This document shows positions 23,023 to 32,777 of a DNA stretch of 64,000 bases, one piece after another. This DNA is from M3007 sp033764075 (GTDB lineage: Bacteria > Bacteroidota > Bacteroidia > Chitinophagales > Saprospiraceae). A program made the translations under genes and the position numbers. The stretch is taken from positions 1 through 64,000 of the forward strand of contig JANRJH010000029.1 in the NCBI GenBank assembly GCA_033764075.1, written 5' to 3'. Below the pieces are notes generated by a model, which searched no databases, was not told the DNA's origin, and saw only the letters and a program-made list of their open reading frames with translations. How positions within the stretch are numbered: the stretch's first letter is position 1; each line of letters starts with the position of its first letter.

Positions 23023-26000
23023 ATGAATCCGACAATATTTAATTTCGGTTTGAGCGGCGCGCTGCGCGTCGTGCTCCTGTTGGCAGGTTGCGTTCAGGGC
23101 TTATTGTCTTTTGCTCAAGTGAATGTGAATATGCCCTTTAATTCCGGTGCTTCCACGTTTACCATCAATCCGCCAACCACCTGTTCCTTCAACTTTTTCG
23201 ATGACGCAGGCCCTGGCGGCGTTTACAGCAACCTGAGCAACCCGGCCACGTCGGTGGTGACCTTCGCGCCTTCCATTCCCGGAAATAAAGTACGCGTTGT
23301 TTTCACTTCGTTTGGCGTAGAAGAATTCTTCGACGCCTTGTTCGTATACGACGGCGCTACAGCGATGGCGCCTCAAATATCTTCCGGCAATCCTGCCGCT
23401 TTTGTATTCAAGGCGGGCGGCTTCTGGGGCATCACGCCACCCAACAACATTGCCAGCAACGCGGTACAAGCCACGGCAGGAAACGCTTCCGGAGCGCTGA
23501 CCTTCCAGTTTGAGTCTGACGCCACGCCCATTCCGAATACTTACCCCGGCTGGGAAGCCGTGGTGGCCGAACTGACGCCCGGCGTGTGTACCCTGCAAAA
23601 CCTCGCACCGTTGACGGTCAATTTACCCTCCAACGGATGCACGGCGGACGTACTGGCGCCGCTGCCCGGGTACTCGCCCGGCGGCTGCAACCTCAACCTG
23701 GCCATTCGGTATCGCATCAACGGCGGCCCGGTCACCAGCGTGATGGGCTTCCCGGCCAATGTGCTTATTCCGGATTTGCCGGCAGGCGCCAACATCGTCA
23801 CCTGGGAACTCATCAACCCTTGCGGCGGCGCCGTGATTTCCGTGGTCAACCAGAGCATCACCATACAGGACAAGACCCTGCCGGTGCTGTCGTGCCCGCC
23901 CAGCGTGACGCTGAACCTTGGCCCCGGGGAGTGCGGTGAGCAACACTTGTACGGACCGGTGACCGCCACCGACAACTGTCTGTTCATGAGCCCGGAGGCG
24001 GTGGTGACCCATCCCGACCTGACCAATTTCAATAATTTTTTCGCCGGCATCACCTTCGACGTGCGCAACACCGGGCCCGACCCTGTGTACATCACCGGCT
24101 TTACCGCCCCGATCGCGCCCGGGCCACACACCGTACAGGTTTGGCTGGCGACGTCGTCGCATTCGGCCGTGCCCGTGATGAACAACCCGCTGGCGTGGAG
24201 CCTGATCGGACAGGTGAACGTGAACTCCACCGCCGTCGGCTTTTTTGATCAGACAAACATTCCCATCGGGGTGATCATCCTGCAACCCGGAGAAACCAAA
24301 GGGATTTACATGGCCACCACCGACGGCAGTTTCATGCGGTATACGAACGGAAACGCGGTGTCCAGCGACGGCCGGGTGAGCATTATTTCCAATGGCCACG
24401 GCGCCGGCGCATACCCGTTCTCGAATACCAGTGTGCCCCGAACCTTTGTCGGCGCCGTCAAATACACTGTCCCGGTGGCCGGCGGCACGGTCAGTCAGAT
24501 CGCCGGCTTGCCCTCGGGGGCCGAATTTCCCATCGGCACCACCACCAACATTTTCAGGGCCTTCGACAAGGCCGGCAACAGCGCCACTTGCTCGTTTACC
24601 GTCACCGTGAATGAGTACACCGGCCCCTCCGGGTCAATCGTTTGCAATGACGCCATTGTTGTTGCGCTCGACGAATTTTGCACCGCCAAACTGACTGCCG
24701 ACGACGTATTGGAAGGCGGCAACTACGGCTGTTACAACAAGTATCCGGTGGAGGTCGACCGGGTACCGCCCTTCGGGAACGGCCCCTGGCAACCCGCCGA
24801 GTTTACCGCCGCCGACGTCGGCAAAACGTACCGACTCCGGGTCACCAATCCTGGAAACGGTCTGATATGCGACAAGACGGATGTCACGATTCTTGACTTC
24901 CTGCCACCCGCGCTTGAATGCTCGCTTACCCCTATCGACATCCCCGGTAACCTGCCTCCCTCCCCTATCGACACCAAAGCGGTGGACATTACCTACTCCT
25001 TCCTGCCGCCTGGCCTGCCGAAAACGGTGATGGATTTTCAGACCATTGAGATTGAAATCCCGGTAGGTGCACCGGCGGACATGACCATCAACGACGTGGA
25101 TTTCCGCCTGCGCATCAGCGGCGACCCGTTCAATCTGAACATGAACGCCGTGCTGGAGAGCCCGTCCGGCACCATCGTAACCCTGTACGATCAGTTCACC
25201 GGCTGCGCACCCAGCCCGTTGTTTGCCCGTTTCGACGATGAAGGAGTCAACTCAATCGCCTGTGCAGACCTTACCACGAACAAAAACGTGCGGATACCCG
25301 CGTCCATCGGCCAGCAGCTATCGGCCTTCGACGGTGAGCCGGTTGCCGGTGTCTGGAAACTGCGGGTGACCGATCTGGATGCCTTTGCGGACCAGTCCTC
25401 CATCGAAATAGCTGAACTGATTGTGAACACCGCTTACAAGTACACGACCGGTTTCCCCAACGGACTTACCTGGCCCAACCCGAAAATCATCCAGGTCAAC
25501 AACAACACCTTTGTGGTCAAGGCGCCGCTGATTGACGCGTGCAGCGACGTCACACTCAGCTACGTAGACCAGTCGATGCCGGGCACCTGCCAGAGTGGGT
25601 TCCTTTCCATCATCACCCGCACCTGGCAGGCGATTGACGCAAGTGGCAATACCGCCACCTGTGTGGAAACCATTCGCCTGCTGCGCGCCGACTTTGACGA
25701 CGTGGTGCCTCCGCCGAACTACGACGACATCGACGAGGAGTCTTTTGCGTGCGGTGGCCCGTACCCGACGCCCGATTGGATAGAAAGCCAGGGATTGCAG
25801 GGATACCCCGAAGTATTCGGCATGAGCAACGGTGGCGCCGGCATCAACTGGACGTACACCGATAACATCATCCAAACACTCTGCGACGGCACCTACACCA
25901 TCCGGCGACGATGGCTACTGGATGTGGCCTGCTCCGGTGTCTTTGAACTGGAACAGATCATACGTGTGGTAGACGAGAAAGGACCGGAAATAGACACTCC

Positions 26001-29000
26001 GGCCGACATGGAGGTGAGCACCGGCAGTTCGTCCTGCTGTGCGGTGGTTCCCTTGCCCTCTGCTATGGTGTTTGACTCCTGCTCGCGCATCAACAACATA
26101 CAGGCCCGGGTGGAAGTGAACGACATACAAACCGGTTTGCCGGTGAACACCTTCACCTATGCCGGCTCGCTGACCAACTTCCCGGGCAACAACCCGGCAG
26201 GCATCAACGATACCCTGGCTGTCTTTGGCAACACCGCTTGTTTGCCCGTGGGCCAACACACCGTTTACTACATCGCCCAGGACGCCTGCGGCAACACCTC
26301 CTCGGTATCCTTCACCGTGTCGGTGGTCGACTACTCACCGCCGTCGGCTGCCTGCGATGAGTTCACTGTTGTGTCACTCGGCTGGGACGACCCCAACGAT
26401 TGTTACCTGCCGGACAGCCTGGGGTGCCAGTTTGCCGGCGTCACCTGGGTGCATGCGTCGGTTTTCGACGACGGATCAACCGATAACTGCTCCAACATCC
26501 GTTTCCGTGTGCGCCGGCAGGTGCCCTACAGCAGCTGCATCACCGGCCTCAGCAAGACGCCTTGCCCGGGTTTGCCCGGGGGCGTGAGCGAGTTTACCCT
26601 GGCCACCCAGGAAAGCGATTCCATCAAGTTTTACTGCTGCGAGGTGGGCACTACACAGAAGGTGATTCTGCGGGTATACCAGCTCGAACCCGACGGCAGT
26701 TACAGCCTCGAGCCTGATGGCACACCCATCTACAACGAATGCGAGGTGGAGGTGACGGTGCAGGACAAAATCAAACCGTCCTGCCAGGCCCCACCCAATA
26801 CAACCGTCTCCTGTGAAAACTTCGATCCCAGTCTCTGGGCCTACGGATTGCCCAAGGTGGAAGACAACTGTTGTCTGGACTCCACCGTGTCGCACATGGG
26901 CATCAAAGGGTTGGAACACGAAGTAAACTACTCGTCGTTTGACACCGTGTGCTCCCGTGGCACCATCCGTCGGTTGTTTACCGTGAGCGATTGCCAGGGA
27001 CAGACCCGCAACTGCAGCCAGCAGATTGTTGTGAATTACGATCAGGATTACTTCATCAAGTTCCCCGACGACGTGATGATCACCTTCTGTGACTCCAGCG
27101 GCATCTACGGAGAGCCTCAATTTTTCGGTGAAGACTGCGAACTGCTGGCCGTCTCCTACGTAGACCAGTTTTTTACAGTGGTACCCGACGTGTGCTTCAA
27201 GATCGAGCGCACCTGGACGATTACCAATTGGTGCAGCTACAACCCCAACGGGCAGTGCATCAACATTCCGAACCCGAACCCGAACAACACGCTCAACCAT
27301 CCCAACAACCTGCCCGGGCCCATCGTGTCGGCGCCAGGGACCACAGGCCTCTGGGCGCCCACCGTGGTCAAGGTCAACCCGACCGATCCGGTAGCGACCA
27401 ACTATTCGGCCTTCTGGAACCCGAACGCCAACTGCTACAAGTACAAGCAGATTATCAAAATCGTAGACCAGGTAGCGCCCGTCATCGAAACCTGCGCACC
27501 CGATACGGTGCCATACTGCGACATCAGCGAAAACGACCCTCAACTTTGGAACCAGAACTGGTTTGATCCGGTACACCAGACTAAAAACCTGTGCGAGGCG
27601 CCCGTTGACCTGAACATAACGGTGAGTGATGCCTGTTCGCAAACCAACCTCAACATCCGCTACCTTTTGTTTCTCGATCTGGATGGCGACGGCTCTATGG
27701 AAACGGTTGTGAACAGCGCCACCCCACCGCCCGCCGGCAGTGTGCGCTATAACAACGCCAACACCCCCAACTTCAGCGGAGGCACGTTAAGACAATTCGA
27801 CGGGCGGGCGGTTTCTCCATCGGGATTGTACCAGTTCTCGCTTGAACAGACTATTTCGGGCAACAAGGTTGTTGCCGGGGTCCGCTGGAACGTACCAGGC
27901 TCGTCCAGCACCTACAGCCTGCCGCAATTGCCACATGGCGTCCACAAAATCAAGTGGTTCGTATCAGACGGCTGCGGAAACGAATCGGTCTGTGAGTACA
28001 TGTTTACAGTGAAGGACTGTAAAGTACCCTCCGTGGTGTGCATCAACGGTCTGTCGACCAACATCGTACTCCCCATGGGCGCCATGATCGGCGTGCAAGA
28101 CCTGGTAGAATATGGCATAGATAACTGCACCCCGTCCAATCAGCTCACCTTCTCCATGCGGAAGGAAGGCACCGGCACCGGATTTCCGGTGGACTCCCTG
28201 GGCAATCCGGTTGAAATGCTCTTCTACTTCTGCAATGAATTGGGTCCGAACCCCATTGAGATATGGGCCAAGGACAAAGCCGGCAACGCCTCGTTCTGCA
28301 AAACCTACCTGCTGGTGCAAAACAACCCAGGCACGGGAGGTCCACCCTGCAGTCCGGGCACCTCGGCCAGCGTTGCGGGATTCCTCGGCACAGAACTGGA
28401 CTTTGGTTTGGAAGAAGGACATGTACAGATCTCCGGCCAAAATCCGGCAGGGCCCACCTTCGACCTGCACGAAATGACGGACCAAAACGGGGTATACCAG
28501 TTCAACAACGCCATTCCGCTGTTCTCCAACTACTCGGTGATTCCGTCCAAGGACGACAATCCGCTCAACGGGGTGTCTACCTACGACCTGGTGCTCATCT
28601 CCCGGCACATCCTGGGCCTGGAGCCGCTCAACTCGCCCTACAAGATGATCGCCGCCGACGCCAACAAGTCGGGCTCGATCACCACCTTCGACGTGGTGGA
28701 ACTGCGCAAGTTGATCCTGGGCATTTACACCCAACTGCCCGCCAATACCAGCTGGCGCTTTGTGGATGCCGACTTTGACTTCCCAAGCAGCAACAACCCA
28801 TTCCAGTCGGTCTTTCCGGAGAGCAAATCGCTGGGCAGTATCCAGCAAAGCATGATGGACGACGACTTTGTGGCCATCAAAGTCGGCGACGTCAACGGCA
28901 ACGCCATCGCCAACACCTTCATGCAAGCGGAGGATCGGTCGGCAGGCCAGCTGTACATCGATGCAGCCGATCAGCCACTGGAGAAAGACGAGACCGTCAC

Positions 29001-29607
29001 GGTGTGGTTCAAGCCCGCCGGCCCGGTGGCAGCCTACCAGATGACCATGCAGTTCTTCGGATTGGAAGTGCTGGAGGTGCTGCCGGGTGACGGCATGGAT
29101 GAGGGCAACTTCGCAGTGTTCGCGCCCCGTCCGGAACTTGGGGAGGCCGCCGCCCTGACTACCTCCATTAACGGCACCCAGGCATCCTTCGGCATCCGCT
29201 TCAGGGCGCTGCGCAAGGGGCAACTCAGCCAGATGATCCTGGCCTCCAGCCGCATCACGCGCTCCGAAGCGTACAGCGAGTCGGGAGAGGCAATGGACGT
29301 AGCCCTGCGCTTCCTGAACGATCAGCAGGCCGTGATCAATGGTGTCGGCTTTGAGTTGTACCAAAACCAGCCCAACCCGTTCGTCAATAAAACCATGATC
29401 GGGTTCCATCTTCCTGAGGCCGGAGAAGCCATTCTCCGCGTGTTCGACGAGACGGGCAGACTCCTGCACATGGAACGCGGCGATTTCGCCAAAGGATATG
29501 GTACGTTCATGGTCGACAAGTCCATGCTCTCTGGTGACGGTGTCTACTTCTACCAGGTAGAATCGGTCGATGCCTTTGCCTCGCGCAAAATGATACAAAC
29601 GAACTAA
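23023..29607 (+). CDS. Giant T9SS-exported adhesin-like protein (CUB-like, HYR, P-domain, dockerin-like)
   Basis: This 2194-residue protein starts at MNPTIFNFGLSG (ATG 23023), with a signal peptide ending LLSFAQ; the open frame extends further upstream only in another gene's shadow. In order: a CUB-like region (about 35-190, VVFTSFGVEEFFDALFVYDG), several HYR-type modules (QDKTLPVLSCPPSVTLNLG, KAGNSATCSFTVTV), a proprotein-convertase P-domain-like segment (about 655-805, DVDFRLRISGDPFNLNMNAV), more cysteine-rich HYR-like repeats, a dockerin-like cassette (about 1843-1965, DANKSGSITTFDVVELRKLI), a cohesin-like strand region and a T9SS tail (YQNQPNPFVNKTMIGFHLPE). It probably forms part of the cell-surface matrix. 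Its dockerin-like cassette matches the protein at 3099-6056. Confidence 0.9.
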   Translation: MNPTIFNFGLSGALRVVLLLAGCVQGLLSFAQVNVNMPFNSGASTFTINPPTTCSFNFFDDAGPGGVYSNLSNPATSVVTFAPSIPGNKVRVVFTSFGVEEFFDALFVYDGATAMAPQISSGNPAAFVFKAGGFWGITPPNNIASNAVQATAGNASGALTFQFESDATPIPNTYPGWEAVVAELTPGVCTLQNLAPLTVNLPSNGCTADVLAPLPGYSPGGCNLNLAIRYRINGGPVTSVMGFPANVLIPDLPAGANIVTWELINPCGGAVISVVNQSITIQDKTLPVLSCPPSVTLNLGPGECGEQHLYGPVTATDNCLFMSPEAVVTHPDLTNFNNFFAGITFDVRNTGPDPVYITGFTAPIAPGPHTVQVWLATSSHSAVPVMNNPLAWSLIGQVNVNSTAVGFFDQTNIPIGVIILQPGETKGIYMATTDGSFMRYTNGNAVSSDGRVSIISNGHGAGAYPFSNTSVPRTFVGAVKYTVPVAGGTVSQIAGLPSGAEFPIGTTTNIFRAFDKAGNSATCSFTVTVNEYTGPSGSIVCNDAIVVALDEFCTAKLTADDVLEGGNYGCYNKYPVEVDRVPPFGNGPWQPAEFTAADVGKTYRLRVTNPGNGLICDKTDVTILDFLPPALECSLTPIDIPGNLPPSPIDTKAVDITYSFLPPGLPKTVMDFQTIEIEIPVGAPADMTINDVDFRLRISGDPFNLNMNAVLESPSGTIVTLYDQFTGCAPSPLFARFDDEGVNSIACADLTTNKNVRIPASIGQQLSAFDGEPVAGVWKLRVTDLDAFADQSSIEIAELIVNTAYKYTTGFPNGLTWPNPKIIQVNNNTFVVKAPLIDACSDVTLSYVDQSMPGTCQSGFLSIITRTWQAIDASGNTATCVETIRLLRADFDDVVPPPNYDDIDEESFACGGPYPTPDWIESQGLQGYPEVFGMSNGGAGINWTYTDNIIQTLCDGTYTIRRRWLLDVACSGVFELEQIIRVVDEKGPEIDTPADMEVSTGSSSCCAVVPLPSAMVFDSCSRINNIQARVEVNDIQTGLPVNTFTYAGSLTNFPGNNPAGINDTLAVFGNTACLPVGQHTVYYIAQDACGNTSSVSFTVSVVDYSPPSAACDEFTVVSLGWDDPNDCYLPDSLGCQFAGVTWVHASVFDDGSTDNCSNIRFRVRRQVPYSSCITGLSKTPCPGLPGGVSEFTLATQESDSIKFYCCEVGTTQKVILRVYQLEPDGSYSLEPDGTPIYNECEVEVTVQDKIKPSCQAPPNTTVSCENFDPSLWAYGLPKVEDNCCLDSTVSHMGIKGLEHEVNYSSFDTVCSRGTIRRLFTVSDCQGQTRNCSQQIVVNYDQDYFIKFPDDVMITFCDSSGIYGEPQFFGEDCELLAVSYVDQFFTVVPDVCFKIERTWTITNWCSYNPNGQCINIPNPNPNNTLNHPNNLPGPIVSAPGTTGLWAPTVVKVNPTDPVATNYSAFWNPNANCYKYKQIIKIVDQVAPVIETCAPDTVPYCDISENDPQLWNQNWFDPVHQTKNLCEAPVDLNITVSDACSQTNLNIRYLLFLDLDGDGSMETVVNSATPPPAGSVRYNNANTPNFSGGTLRQFDGRAVSPSGLYQFSLEQTISGNKVVAGVRWNVPGSSSTYSLPQLPHGVHKIKWFVSDGCGNESVCEYMFTVKDCKVPSVVCINGLSTNIVLPMGAMIGVQDLVEYGIDNCTPSNQLTFSMRKEGTGTGFPVDSLGNPVEMLFYFCNELGPNPIEIWAKDKAGNASFCKTYLLVQNNPGTGGPPCSPGTSASVAGFLGTELDFGLEEGHVQISGQNPAGPTFDLHEMTDQNGVYQFNNAIPLFSNYSVIPSKDDNPLNGVSTYDLVLISRHILGLEPLNSPYKMIAADANKSGSITTFDVVELRKLILGIYTQLPANTSWRFVDADFDFPSSNNPFQSVFPESKSLGSIQQSMMDDDFVAIKVGDVNGNAIANTFMQAEDRSAGQLYIDAADQPLEKDETVTVWFKPAGPVAAYQMTMQFFGLEVLEVLPGDGMDEGNFAVFAPRPELGEAAALTTSINGTQASFGIRFRALRKGQLSQMILASSRITRSEAYSESGEAMDVALRFLNDQQAVINGVGFELYQNQPNPFVNKTMIGFHLPEAGEAILRVFDETGRLLHMERGDFAKGYGTFMVDKSMLSGDGVYFYQVESVDAFASRKMIQTN

Positions 29608-29702
29608 TCTCCCATACCTGTTGAGTCGCCCGGTCAACGGACTGGGCACCTTGCCGGACCTGTGTCTGAAAAGTCGGACCCAAGGGCCGGAGCATAAACG
29701 GT

Positions 29703-29727
29703 TCTGCCGGCGGCAACGGTCGCCGGC
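29703..29727. other. GC-rich hairpin after the giant gene
   Basis: TGCCGGCG and CGCCGGCA form an 8-bp perfect stem around an 8-base loop, without a U-tract. It lies between the stop codon and the true terminator at 29787, and may protect the mRNA 3' end. Confidence 0.5.
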
Positions 29728-29786
29728 AAGGGCAATCTCCAAGGAATGTTTTTGAACATCAACTCAGGTGCTCAGAGACAGACCCG

Positions 29787-29818
29787 GCCGCTCCTAAACG
29801 TAGGGGCGGCTTTTTTTT
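29787..29818 (+). terminator. Intrinsic terminator of the giant surface gene
   Basis: GCCGCTCCT and AGGGGCGGC (one G-T wobble) pair around AAACGT and are followed by eight T (29811-29818). Confidence 0.9.
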
Positions 29819-29819
29819 A

Positions 29820-29932
29820 ATGCGGAATGCGGAATGCGGAATACGGAATACAAAGGCTCTTGGCTACACGTTGATCCCAAGAGTCCTTGTATTCCGCATT
29901 CCGAATTCCGCATTCCGCATTCGAAAAGTTGT
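29820..29932. repeat. TGCGGAA-family heptad palindrome (copy 2)
   Basis: Left heptads GCGGAAT/ACGGAAT (29820-29850) and right heptads ATTCCGC/ATTCCGA (29890-29925) form a long inverted repeat. The inner stem ACAAAGGCTCTTGG / CCAAGAGTCCTTGT-like (a few mismatches) surrounds a short loop with CTACACGTTGAT. It directly follows the terminator T-tract and ends at the mutS promoter. Same family as 13950-14022. Confidence 0.88.
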
Positions 29933-29940
29933 TATGTTTG
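29933..29940 (+). promoter_or_regulatory. Predicted -7 element for mutS
   Basis: TATGTTTG fits TAnnTTTG and ends 12 bases before the mutS ATG, directly at the end of the heptad palindrome; the -33 region would lie inside the repeat. Confidence 0.55.
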
Positions 29941-29952
29941 CTGCTTCACACC

Positions 29953-32646
29953 ATGGCAAGACCCAAAAAAGACGGATCCCCTTCCAATAGCAGCAGCGGT
30001 GCGACCACGCCGTTGATGCAGCAGTATTTTTCGGTGAAAGGACGGTATCCGGATGCGATACTGCTTTTTCGCATCGGCGATTTTTATGAGACCTTCGGCG
30101 AAGATGCCGTACGGGCTTCACAGGCGCTTGGCATCACCCTAACCAGCCGCAACAACGGCGGTTCGGACATCGAGCTGGCGGGCTTCCCGTACCACGCCAT
30201 GGACCTTTACCTGCCCCGTCTGGTGCGCGCCGGATACCGGGTAGCCATCTGCGAACAGATGGAGAAACCGGTACCCGGCAAGGTCGTCCGGCGCTCGGTG
30301 ACTGAGGTGGTGACGCCCGGTGTGACCACCGACGATGCCCTGCTCGAACACAATACCAACAATTACCTGTGTACCCTCGCTTTCGGCAAAAACGACCGGT
30401 ACGGCATCGCTTTTCTCGACATCAGCACCGGCGAGTTCTTCGCCGCCGAGGGCGACAGCGCCACCGCCGACAAGCTCCTTCAAAGCTTCCTGCCCGCCGA
30501 GGTGGTGCTTCCGAAAAGCCGCCTGCGGGAATTCAACGCCCAATACGGCGACAAGTTTTACGTCAACACCCTCGAAGACTGGATCTTCACCTACGACTTC
30601 GGACGCGAAAAGCTGCTTCAGCATTTCCAGACCAACTCGCTCAAAGGGTTCGGCATCGAGGAGCTTGAACTCGCGCAGCCGGCCGCCGGCGCCGCCCTCC
30701 ACTACCTGGCCGCCACCGAAAACAACAAGCTGGCCCACATCAGCCGCCTGAGCCGGCTCCAGACGGAACAGTACGTTTGGCTCGACCGATTCACCATCCG
30801 AAACCTCGAACTCGTACACCCCAACCACGAGAACGGTCGCTCCTTGTTCCAGGTGCTCGATCACACCCTCAGTCCCATGGGCGCCCGCCTGCTCAAAAAA
30901 TGGACCCTTCTGCCGCTCGTACAGCCGAACGCCATCCGCGAGCGCCACCGTGTGGTGCAGTTGCTGACCGACGACGCAGGGCGGATGGACACCCTCGCAG
31001 GCCCCGTCCGGCGGATCGGCGACCTGGAGCGGCTCATGAGCAAAACGGCCGTGGGCAAAATCAACCCCCGTGAGGTCCAACAACTGCGGCGCGCCCTGCA
31101 GGCAGTCGACGAACTAAAAAACCACATCTGCCCGCCGGGGGCGCCCACGCCCGAGCCTGACACCGGCGAAGGCGCCCTCTACCGCATCGGTGAGGCCCTC
31201 AATCCCTGTGCCAGCCTGCGCCAACGCATAGAGCGCGAACTCGCCGAAGAGCCACCCGCCGACCTCCGCAAGGGAAATGTCATGGCCGACGGCGCCGACC
31301 CCGAGCTCGACGAGCTGCGCCATATCGTGCGCAACAGCAAAGACCTGTTGCTTGAGCTCCAGCAGCGCGAGAGCACGCGCACCGGCATCCCCTCGCTCAA
31401 GATCGGCTTCAACAATGTGTTCGGGTACTACCTGGAGGTGACCAACAAATATAAAAACATGGTTCCCCCGGAATGGACGCGCAAACAAACCATCGCCAAC
31501 GGAGAACGCCTCATCACCGAAGAGCTCAAAACGCTGGAGAGCAAGATCCTCGGCGCCGAGGAAAAAATCCAGGAACGGGAGGAATGGCTTTTCCGTGCCC
31601 TGGTCGACGCGGTGAGTACCTACATCCAGCCCCTGCAACACAATGCGCTGCTGATTGCCCGCCTCGACTGCCTGCTGTCCTTCGCCCATGTGGCCCGCAA
31701 AAACCGGTATGTGCAACCCGAGATCGACGACTCCCTGGCCATCGACATCCGCGGCGGCCGCCACCCCGTCATCGAAACCCAGCTGCCCATCGGCGAGCCC
31801 TACATCCCCAACGACGTGTTGCTCGACAACGACTCGGTGCAGATCATCCTCATCACCGGTCCCAACATGGCCGGCAAATCGGCCCTGCTCCGCCAAACGG
31901 CCCTCATCGTACTCATGGCCCAGATGGGCAGCTTCGTGCCCGCCGACAGCGCCCGACTGGGGCTCATCGATAAGGTATTCACCCGCGTGGGCGCCAGCGA
32001 CAACATCAGTGGCGGCGAGAGCACCTTCATGGTCGAGATGAACGAGACCGCGCTCATCCTGAACAACATCAGCGACCGAAGCCTCATCCTGCTCGATGAG
32101 ATCGGACGCGGCACCTCCACCTACGACGGCATCAGCATCGCCTGGAGCATCGCCGAATACCTGCACGATAACGGCCTGGCCCGCCCCAAAACCCTCTTCG
32201 CTACCCACTACCACGAACTCAACGAACTGGCCGACCGCCACGAACGCGTGCACAACTTCCATGTCAGCACCCGCGAGGTGGGCCAAAAAGTGCTTTTCCT
32301 GCGCAAACTCACGCCTGGTGGCTCCAACCACTCCTTCGGCATCCACGTGGCCCGCATGGCAGGCATGCCGCCCGCCATCGTCGAACGCGCCACCGACATC
32401 CTTCAACAACTCGAAAAGCAACACCTGACCGAAGGCCCTACCGAACAAGCCGGCGCGCCCAAGGTACCCGACACCCGAAAAGGCGCCAAAAGCGTGACCA
32501 CGCCCGTGCAACTCCAGATCTTCGAGACCGACCCCTTCACCGTGCAGATCAAAAAGGCACTGCTGGCGCTTGACCTGAACACCATGACGCCAATGGACGC
32601 GCTGTGGAAACTGAACGAGTTGCGGAAGGTGGCGGAGAAAAAGTAA
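29953..32646 (+). CDS. mutS: DNA mismatch repair protein MutS
   Basis: This 897-residue protein finds base mismatches and small loops and recruits MutL. Start at MARPKKDGSP (ATG 29953); the upstream in-frame ATG at 29887 lies in the repeat and is rejected. The mismatch-contact motif FYE is at 44-46 (GDFYETFGEDA), the connector, lever and clamp domains are complete, and the ATPase has Walker A GPNMAGKS (636-643), a Walker B region near 715 (LLDEIGRGTS) and ATHYHELNEL. The C-terminal helix-turn-helix dimer tail is present (PMDALWKLNELRKVAEKK). It stands alone between two repeat families. Confidence 0.97.
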   Translation: MARPKKDGSPSNSSSGATTPLMQQYFSVKGRYPDAILLFRIGDFYETFGEDAVRASQALGITLTSRNNGGSDIELAGFPYHAMDLYLPRLVRAGYRVAICEQMEKPVPGKVVRRSVTEVVTPGVTTDDALLEHNTNNYLCTLAFGKNDRYGIAFLDISTGEFFAAEGDSATADKLLQSFLPAEVVLPKSRLREFNAQYGDKFYVNTLEDWIFTYDFGREKLLQHFQTNSLKGFGIEELELAQPAAGAALHYLAATENNKLAHISRLSRLQTEQYVWLDRFTIRNLELVHPNHENGRSLFQVLDHTLSPMGARLLKKWTLLPLVQPNAIRERHRVVQLLTDDAGRMDTLAGPVRRIGDLERLMSKTAVGKINPREVQQLRRALQAVDELKNHICPPGAPTPEPDTGEGALYRIGEALNPCASLRQRIERELAEEPPADLRKGNVMADGADPELDELRHIVRNSKDLLLELQQRESTRTGIPSLKIGFNNVFGYYLEVTNKYKNMVPPEWTRKQTIANGERLITEELKTLESKILGAEEKIQEREEWLFRALVDAVSTYIQPLQHNALLIARLDCLLSFAHVARKNRYVQPEIDDSLAIDIRGGRHPVIETQLPIGEPYIPNDVLLDNDSVQIILITGPNMAGKSALLRQTALIVLMAQMGSFVPADSARLGLIDKVFTRVGASDNISGGESTFMVEMNETALILNNISDRSLILLDEIGRGTSTYDGISIAWSIAEYLHDNGLARPKTLFATHYHELNELADRHERVHNFHVSTREVGQKVLFLRKLTPGGSNHSFGIHVARMAGMPPAIVERATDILQQLEKQHLTEGPTEQAGAPKVPDTRKGAKSVTTPVQLQIFETDPFTVQIKKALLALDLNTMTPMDALWKLNELRKVAEKK

Positions 32647-32757
32647 TGTCGAGTGTCGAATGTCGAGTGTCGAGTGTCGAATGGCTTGTACGCTTGGTCA
32701 TCCGAAATAACCAAGCGTACAAGCCATTCGACACTCGACACTCGACACTCGAAAATC
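32647..32757. repeat. TCGACAC-family palindrome, complete copy
   Basis: Left heptads GTGTCGA/ATGTCGA, a core with arms AATGGCTTGTACGCTTGGT and ACCAAGCGTACAAGCCATT (perfect 19-bp stem), an 11-base loop, then right heptads TCGACAC. Compared with the core at 106-158 it is in opposite orientation and carries a T:A pair where that copy has G:C, a compensatory change. It starts at the mutS stop codon and separates mutS from the convergent Mpo1-like gene. Confidence 0.92.
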
Positions 32758-32777
32758 GGCTATGTGCCGATGCCCAC

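Noticed and set aside
27964..29742. A 592-codon open frame on the minus strand
   Set aside because: It lies antisense to the dockerin-like and T9SS part of the giant surface protein.
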